Positions 6,226 to 9,880 of a stretch of DNA of 9,880 bases are shown piece after piece. Position numbers and translations under genes: made by a program. The notes below the pieces were generated by a model. That model saw nothing but the letters and a program-made list of their open reading frames with translations. It searched no databases and had not been told where the DNA came from. How positions within the stretch are numbered: position 1 is the first letter of the stretch; each line of letters begins with the position of its first letter. The stretch spans positions 1-9,880 of the forward strand of contig DAITMB010000160.1 in the NCBI GenBank assembly GCA_036835375.1, given 5' to 3'. Source of the stretch: JANQTF01 sp036835375 (lineage in GTDB: Bacteria; Bacteroidota; Bacteroidia; J057).

Positions 6226-8022
6226 ATGTATCGAACTTACTGGTGGGGCCTCGCCCTTTTCCTGGGAATTGGTTGTGTCCTGATTCAGGCACTGAATGCA
6301 CAGACAGTTTCCCCAGATTCTCTGGTCTTCGCCTGGGACCTCCATGCATCGACCAATGATGGCTTGCCTCAACGGGGCGACAAGCTGGACCTACGGGCAG
6401 ATCGATCCTTTGTGATTCGGCTGGGTCGCATGACACGATCCGGGACTTGGAACGTCCGCGAAGACAGCTTGCACTTAGCCTACGAGTTGGTGGATCTGGA
6501 TCGACCGATTGACTCGGTCCACTACACCAGCCAGAACAATGTCCCTGTGATTCGATACTTCTATCAGGGAAAAGAGGTCGCCAGCCAAAGCCCCCTTGGC
6601 ATTGAGTCGGAGCGATTCTCCAAAGCATACGGGCTCTCCGTGGACGCACGCGGCAATGTGAGGCTCATTCACGCAGAAGAAACTTTCTTGCTCAGTGGCA
6701 GGGGAAAGCTCTTGGTGAGTCCTTTTTCGTTTGAAGATGTGTGGCGAGGCATCTTGGGACTGTTATTTCTTCTGATGGTGTGCTACGCCTTTAGCAGCCA
6801 CCGCCGGTCGATCGATTGGAAACTGGTGGGGACTGGCTTGGGAATGCAGATCATCTTTGCGCTCCTGGTGCTGAAGGTGCCTGTGGTGAATGTGCTGTTT
6901 AGCTACATCGCCAAGGGGTTTGTGGCGATCCTCAGCTGGACTGATGCGGGATCTACTTTTCTGTTTGAGACCTTGATGAAGGTCGAAATATCAGGCTACA
7001 TTTTTGCCTTTCAGGTGCTCCCGGTGATTGTATTTTTCTCGGCGCTCACATCTTTGTTCTATTATCTGGGGGTTCTTCAACGGGTGGTGTTCGGGTTTGC
7101 GTGGGTCATGAAGCGGACCATGCGGCTCTCCGGCGCGGAAAGTCTGGCAGCGACAGGCAATATTTTCCTGGGCCAAACTGAAGCTCCCTTGCTCATTAAG
7201 CCTTATCTCCCCACCATGACCCGCTCCGAGATCATGTCGCTCATGACTGGCGGCATGGCGACCATTGCCGGGGCCGTATTCGGCGCTTATGTGGGCTATC
7301 TCGGGGGTGACAGCCTCGCAGAGCAAGAACTTTTTGCCACGCACCTGCTCACGGCTTCGATCATGTCGGCACCTGCCGCCATTGTTGCGGCGAAAATGTT
7401 GCTGCCCGAGCGAGAAAGCATCAACGAGGATCTTCAGGTGCCCAAAGACCGCATTGGAAGCAATGTCTTGGACGCGATTACCAATGGTGCGACTGAAGGC
7501 CTCCGGCTGGCGGTCAATGTGGGCGTGATGCTGCTGGTGTTCATCGCGCTGATTAAGGGAATGAATGTGATTCTCACAGATTTGGTGGGCAAGCCCACGG
7601 GGCTCAATGACTTGATCGCCCAATACACTGGCGGAAAGTACTCGGGTCTGTCACTGGAATATCTCTTTGGCTTGTTGCTCTCGCCTGTAGCATGGCTGCT
7701 GGGAGTGCCCAAGGAAGACATCATGCTGGTGGGGCAATTGCTAGGAGAAAAGACCGTCGCCAACGAGTTTGTAGCATACACCACACTGGGAACCATGAAA
7801 GCTACCGGCACCCTCGTCTATTCAAAATCGGTGATCATCGCCACCTACGCGCTGTGCGGATTTGCCAATTTTGCTTCCATTGGCATACAAATCGGGGGGA
7901 TCGGTGCCCTCGCACCCAGCAAGCGCGTACTCCTTTCTGAGCTGGGACTCAAAGCCTTGCTTGGCGGCACTGTAGCGGCATTTTTCACGGCGGTGTTGGC
8001 TGGAATGCTCACGCAGCTTTGA
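6226..8022 (+). CDS. Concentrative nucleoside transporter (CNT family) with an exported N-terminal domain
   Basis: The 598-residue product has two parts. Residues 1-25 are a signal-like peptide ending ALNA-Q; residues ~26-170 form a soluble, beta-rich domain (SFVIRLGRMTRSGTWNVRED at 61-80 recalls lipocalin-like 'GTW' folds, a weak likeness). Residues ~172-598 are the CNT transporter with many membrane segments and family hallmarks: GNIFLGQTEAPLLIKPYL (311-328), whose GQTE binds the nucleobase in the crystallised V. cholerae homologue; ASIMSAPAA (377-385); NEFVAY (513-518), with the conserved Glu514; and CGFANFASIGIQIGG (544-558), where Asn548 and Ser551 correspond to the ribose-contacting pair. 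It should import nucleosides with Na+ or H+. The ATG at 6226 was chosen for its signal peptide and an AGCGGAGAG-like stretch just before it; an in-frame ATG at 6190 is possible, and the frame open back to 5896 overlaps the phosphatase and is spurious. Confidence 0.93.
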   Translation: MYRTYWWGLALFLGIGCVLIQALNAQTVSPDSLVFAWDLHASTNDGLPQRGDKLDLRADRSFVIRLGRMTRSGTWNVREDSLHLAYELVDLDRPIDSVHYTSQNNVPVIRYFYQGKEVASQSPLGIESERFSKAYGLSVDARGNVRLIHAEETFLLSGRGKLLVSPFSFEDVWRGILGLLFLLMVCYAFSSHRRSIDWKLVGTGLGMQIIFALLVLKVPVVNVLFSYIAKGFVAILSWTDAGSTFLFETLMKVEISGYIFAFQVLPVIVFFSALTSLFYYLGVLQRVVFGFAWVMKRTMRLSGAESLAATGNIFLGQTEAPLLIKPYLPTMTRSEIMSLMTGGMATIAGAVFGAYVGYLGGDSLAEQELFATHLLTASIMSAPAAIVAAKMLLPERESINEDLQVPKDRIGSNVLDAITNGATEGLRLAVNVGVMLLVFIALIKGMNVILTDLVGKPTGLNDLIAQYTGGKYSGLSLEYLFGLLLSPVAWLLGVPKEDIMLVGQLLGEKTVANEFVAYTTLGTMKATGTLVYSKSVIIATYALCGFANFASIGIQIGGIGALAPSKRVLLSELGLKALLGGTVAAFFTAVLAGMLTQL

Positions 8023-8071
8023 GTTTTGATTGAGAAATGGAGCAAGTGTAAGGGCATCGTAGTACGCTCGA

Positions 8072-8100
8072 TGATTCTGATTTGTCGAATCTGATTCTGA
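8072..8100 (+). repeat. 9-base direct repeat, one copy every 20 bases, before the sensor promoter
   Basis: tgattctga occurs at 8072-8080 and again at 8092-8100. Start-to-start distance is 20 bases, about two DNA turns, so both copies face the same side of the helix. The second copy ends 14 bases before the -7 element at 8115, overlapping the -33 region. This fits an activator binding site; the regulator is unknown. Confidence 0.5.
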
Positions 8101-8114
8101 GCTTGTATCCTAGC

Positions 8115-8122
8115 TAGCTTTG
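8115..8122 (+). promoter_or_regulatory. Bacteroidota -7 promoter element for the propeller sensor gene
   Basis: TAGCTTTG is an exact match to the TAnnTTTG consensus used by the Bacteroidota housekeeping sigma factor, 58 bases before the start at 8181. No clear TTTG -33 element lies at the usual distance (the nearest, at 8081-8084, is too far), which suggests dependence on an activator, possibly bound at the direct repeat just upstream. Confidence 0.5.
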
Positions 8123-8166
8123 TGATTACTTTCGATAGGAAGTGAAGGGAGGAAAGGAAGACCAAG

Positions 8167-8172
8167 AGGAGG
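8167..8172 (+). promoter_or_regulatory. Perfect Shine-Dalgarno deciding the sensor start
   Basis: AGGAGG with an 8-base spacer to ATG 8181. Strong SD sequences are uncommon in Bacteroidota, and none of the other genes here has one, so this supports 8181 over the later in-frame ATG at 8337, which has no SD. Confidence 0.6.
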
Positions 8173-8180
8173 AAACCAAT

Positions 8181-9880
8181 ATGACGAAGTATGAACCAAG
8201 AATCGGCCGTGTGGTCCGCGAAATGATCGCCCGGGCAAGGATCGAAGCAGGAAACGATCACCGGAGAGCCATGCAACACCCACAGGATGTCTTCAGAGTT
8301 CCTGCGCACAAGATTCGTTGGGGACGCTGGAAAACGATGTTCTTCTTTTCTCGAAATTTATTTTTCAGTGATTACGTGTTCATGCTGATCATTTCGACAG
8401 CTCTGTTCATGTCGAGTGCTCACGCGCAGCCATATAAGCCAAAATTTGTCGCGGTGGCGCCGGAATCGTTTTCGAACTCTTTTGTTCGATGTTTTTACAA
8501 AGACAGCCAGGGATATATGTGGATGGGTACCACAGATGGGCTGGTGCGCTACGATGGGACCAATTCATTTTTCTACGAACATAATCCAAAAGACAAAAAC
8601 ACCATTCCCCACATGAACATCAACGCCATCATGGAGGATTCCCTTCATCGATTGTGGGTGGGAACTTCGCAGGGATTGTGCGTGTACGACCGGGCAAAGG
8701 ATCATTTTATCAATTATGAATTGATCGCAGGAGAAGGCAACCAACTCAACAACTACTATGTGACGTCGTTGGCGTTAGGCGCCAATGGCCAGATCTGGAT
8801 AGGGACGCTGGGTGGCGGGGTGAATGTGTATGACCCCATCAACAATTGTTTCTCCTACCTGAATAAGTCCTCAGACGACAAGAAAAATTACATCACCAGT
8901 ATCTTGTCAGTGGATGACTTGATGTGGTGCGGGACAAAAGGAGGGCTGCAAATTTATCTTACGCTTGAAAATACCAGTGTGTCTTCGACCCTGATTGAAG
9001 GCCCCTCTCTGGAAAGTCAGGTCACCCAATTGGTAGCGGACAAAGTGGGAAACATTTGGCTTTCGACGATCAATGGCGAAATCATGAAGTTGACGCCCGG
9101 CAATGGGTACTACTCGCTGAAGAATGTCTTTTCAGGAACTGCTGTGTATGGTGCCAGCTGGAATAGCATCCTCACCATGTGCTTTGACAAAAAGGGAAAT
9201 CTTTGGATTGCGGGAGAAAAATCTGGCCTCAATTATCTCGATACCAAGACCAATGAAGTTTCGAGATTTCTGGCAGAAGATTCCTACCCAGACAGAATCC
9301 CGACGAATTACATCCGATGCGTTTATGTTGACCGCGAAGGGATGACCTGGATCGGAACCCACACCAAAGGGGCTTATCTGGTGGATGATGATTCGAAAAA
9401 ATTTGAGAACTATGCTTATGAGGTTTATCAACAAAGTGACTTTTACGGAACAGATGTCAAAGGCTTTGCCGAGGATCAAAGTGGCAATGTGTGGATCGTT
9501 TCTGAAGGACACGGGTTGGGCAAATTGGATTCCAAGACGAACACGCTACAGAACTGCGACCAACTCAACCGATTGATCTCGAACAAATTTCTTTCCGCTA
9601 TTGTATGCGACAGATGGGGTAAGCTCTGGATAGGAACCGTTGGGGATGGGGTGTATAAAATTGATGTTGATGAGAATAGCCTCACCAAATATGACTTGAA
9701 ATCCGACGGCTTTGGCGACAACAAAACAAGCAGCTTGTATGAGGATAAAAAGGGCGTTATATGGGTGGGAAGCTCAGGAAGCGGGCTTTTTTATTTTGAC
9801 GAATCGAAACAAAAGTTTGTGAATCTTTGCGAGGAAGAAAAGCCGAATTTTATTCCTAAAACTTCCTATGTCAGCTCCTT
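8181..9880 (+). CDS. Periplasmic two-component-regulator-propeller sensor, N-terminal part
   Basis: The frame is open from 8139 to the right edge, so the gene is cut off; 566 residues are visible from ATG 8181. Residues 1-52 are a basic, Arg-rich stretch; residues ~53-83 are a hydrophobic signal/anchor ending SSAHA-Q; then come at least ten propeller blades, each with a W-[IVM]-G-T...GL...YD-type motif. The first Trp is residue 114 (YMWMGTTDGLVRYD) and the last seen is residue 528 (VIWVGSSGSGLFYFD), about 46 residues per blade. This is the sensor part of Bacteroidota hybrid two-component systems or related propeller regulators, in which usually 14 blades and a Y_Y_Y domain precede a membrane helix and a kinase or DNA-binding output. 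The output lies beyond the window, so the type cannot be fixed. If translation instead starts at ATG 8337, the first 52 residues are absent. The upstream nucleoside transporter is a possible clue to its ligand. Confidence 0.9.
   Translation, partial: MTKYEPRIGRVVREMIARARIEAGNDHRRAMQHPQDVFRVPAHKIRWGRWKTMFFFSRNLFFSDYVFMLIISTALFMSSAHAQPYKPKFVAVAPESFSNSFVRCFYKDSQGYMWMGTTDGLVRYDGTNSFFYEHNPKDKNTIPHMNINAIMEDSLHRLWVGTSQGLCVYDRAKDHFINYELIAGEGNQLNNYYVTSLALGANGQIWIGTLGGGVNVYDPINNCFSYLNKSSDDKKNYITSILSVDDLMWCGTKGGLQIYLTLENTSVSSTLIEGPSLESQVTQLVADKVGNIWLSTINGEIMKLTPGNGYYSLKNVFSGTAVYGASWNSILTMCFDKKGNLWIAGEKSGLNYLDTKTNEVSRFLAEDSYPDRIPTNYIRCVYVDREGMTWIGTHTKGAYLVDDDSKKFENYAYEVYQQSDFYGTDVKGFAEDQSGNVWIVSEGHGLGKLDSKTNTLQNCDQLNRLISNKFLSAIVCDRWGKLWIGTVGDGVYKIDVDENSLTKYDLKSDGFGDNKTSSLYEDKKGVIWVGSSGSGLFYFDESKQKFVNLCEEEKPNFIPKTSYVSS

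Noticed and set aside
6029..6649. 206-residue minus-strand frame across the phosphatase/transporter junction
   Set aside because: Arg- and Pro-rich shadow of two well-supported plus-strand genes.
6991..7623. 210-residue minus-strand frame inside the transporter
   Set aside because: His-, Arg- and Gln-rich composition typical of an antisense shadow; the plus strand carries the conserved CNT motifs.

Overview
The window looks like chromosomal DNA of a Bacteroidota bacterium with moderate GC. The main evidence is a C-terminal type IX secretion (T9SS) sorting domain in the first gene, several signal peptides ending in A-Q, a Bacteroidota-type -7 promoter motif (TAnnTTTG), and a protein built of two-component-regulator-propeller blades. 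I cannot place it below phylum. I saw no phage, insertion sequence, CRISPR, tRNA or rRNA.

Layout, left to right. (1) 1-525: the 3' end of a large secreted T9SS cargo protein. (2) 526-777: a gap holding a long nested inverted repeat that ends in a T-run. (3) 778-1362: hisH, the glutaminase subunit of imidazole glycerol phosphate synthase, with no other his gene in view. (4) 1388-2089 and 2180-2878, both on the minus strand: two unrecognised exported proteins, the upstream one a probable lipoprotein. (5) 3097-3948: a secreted DUF1460 (amidase-like, NlpC/P60-related) protein. (6) 3949-4462: a 514-base non-coding stretch with several hairpins and a 13-base inverted repeat next to the following start codon. 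(7) 4463-5080: a SET-domain protein, followed by a clear intrinsic terminator. (8) 5273-6133: an exported PAP2-family phosphatase. (9) 6226-8022: a concentrative nucleoside transporter (CNT) with an extra exported N-terminal domain. (10) 8181 to the right edge: the start of a large periplasmic beta-propeller sensor, preceded by a -7 motif, a 9-base direct repeat and a perfect Shine-Dalgarno.

The genes do not form one obvious pathway. The common theme is the cell envelope: a secreted surface protein, two exported unknowns, a cell-wall amidase-like enzyme, a periplasmic phosphatase, a nucleoside transporter and a periplasmic sensor. HisH and the SET protein are the cytoplasmic exceptions. The phosphatase, transporter and sensor lie in the same direction, but the gaps between them (92 and 158 bases) and the promoter-like sequence before the sensor argue against a single tight operon.

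No multi-gene system here is clearly new. The most interesting points are the structured element before hisH, the leader structure before the SET gene, the two-part nucleoside transporter, and the unusual N-terminus and upstream region of the propeller sensor.
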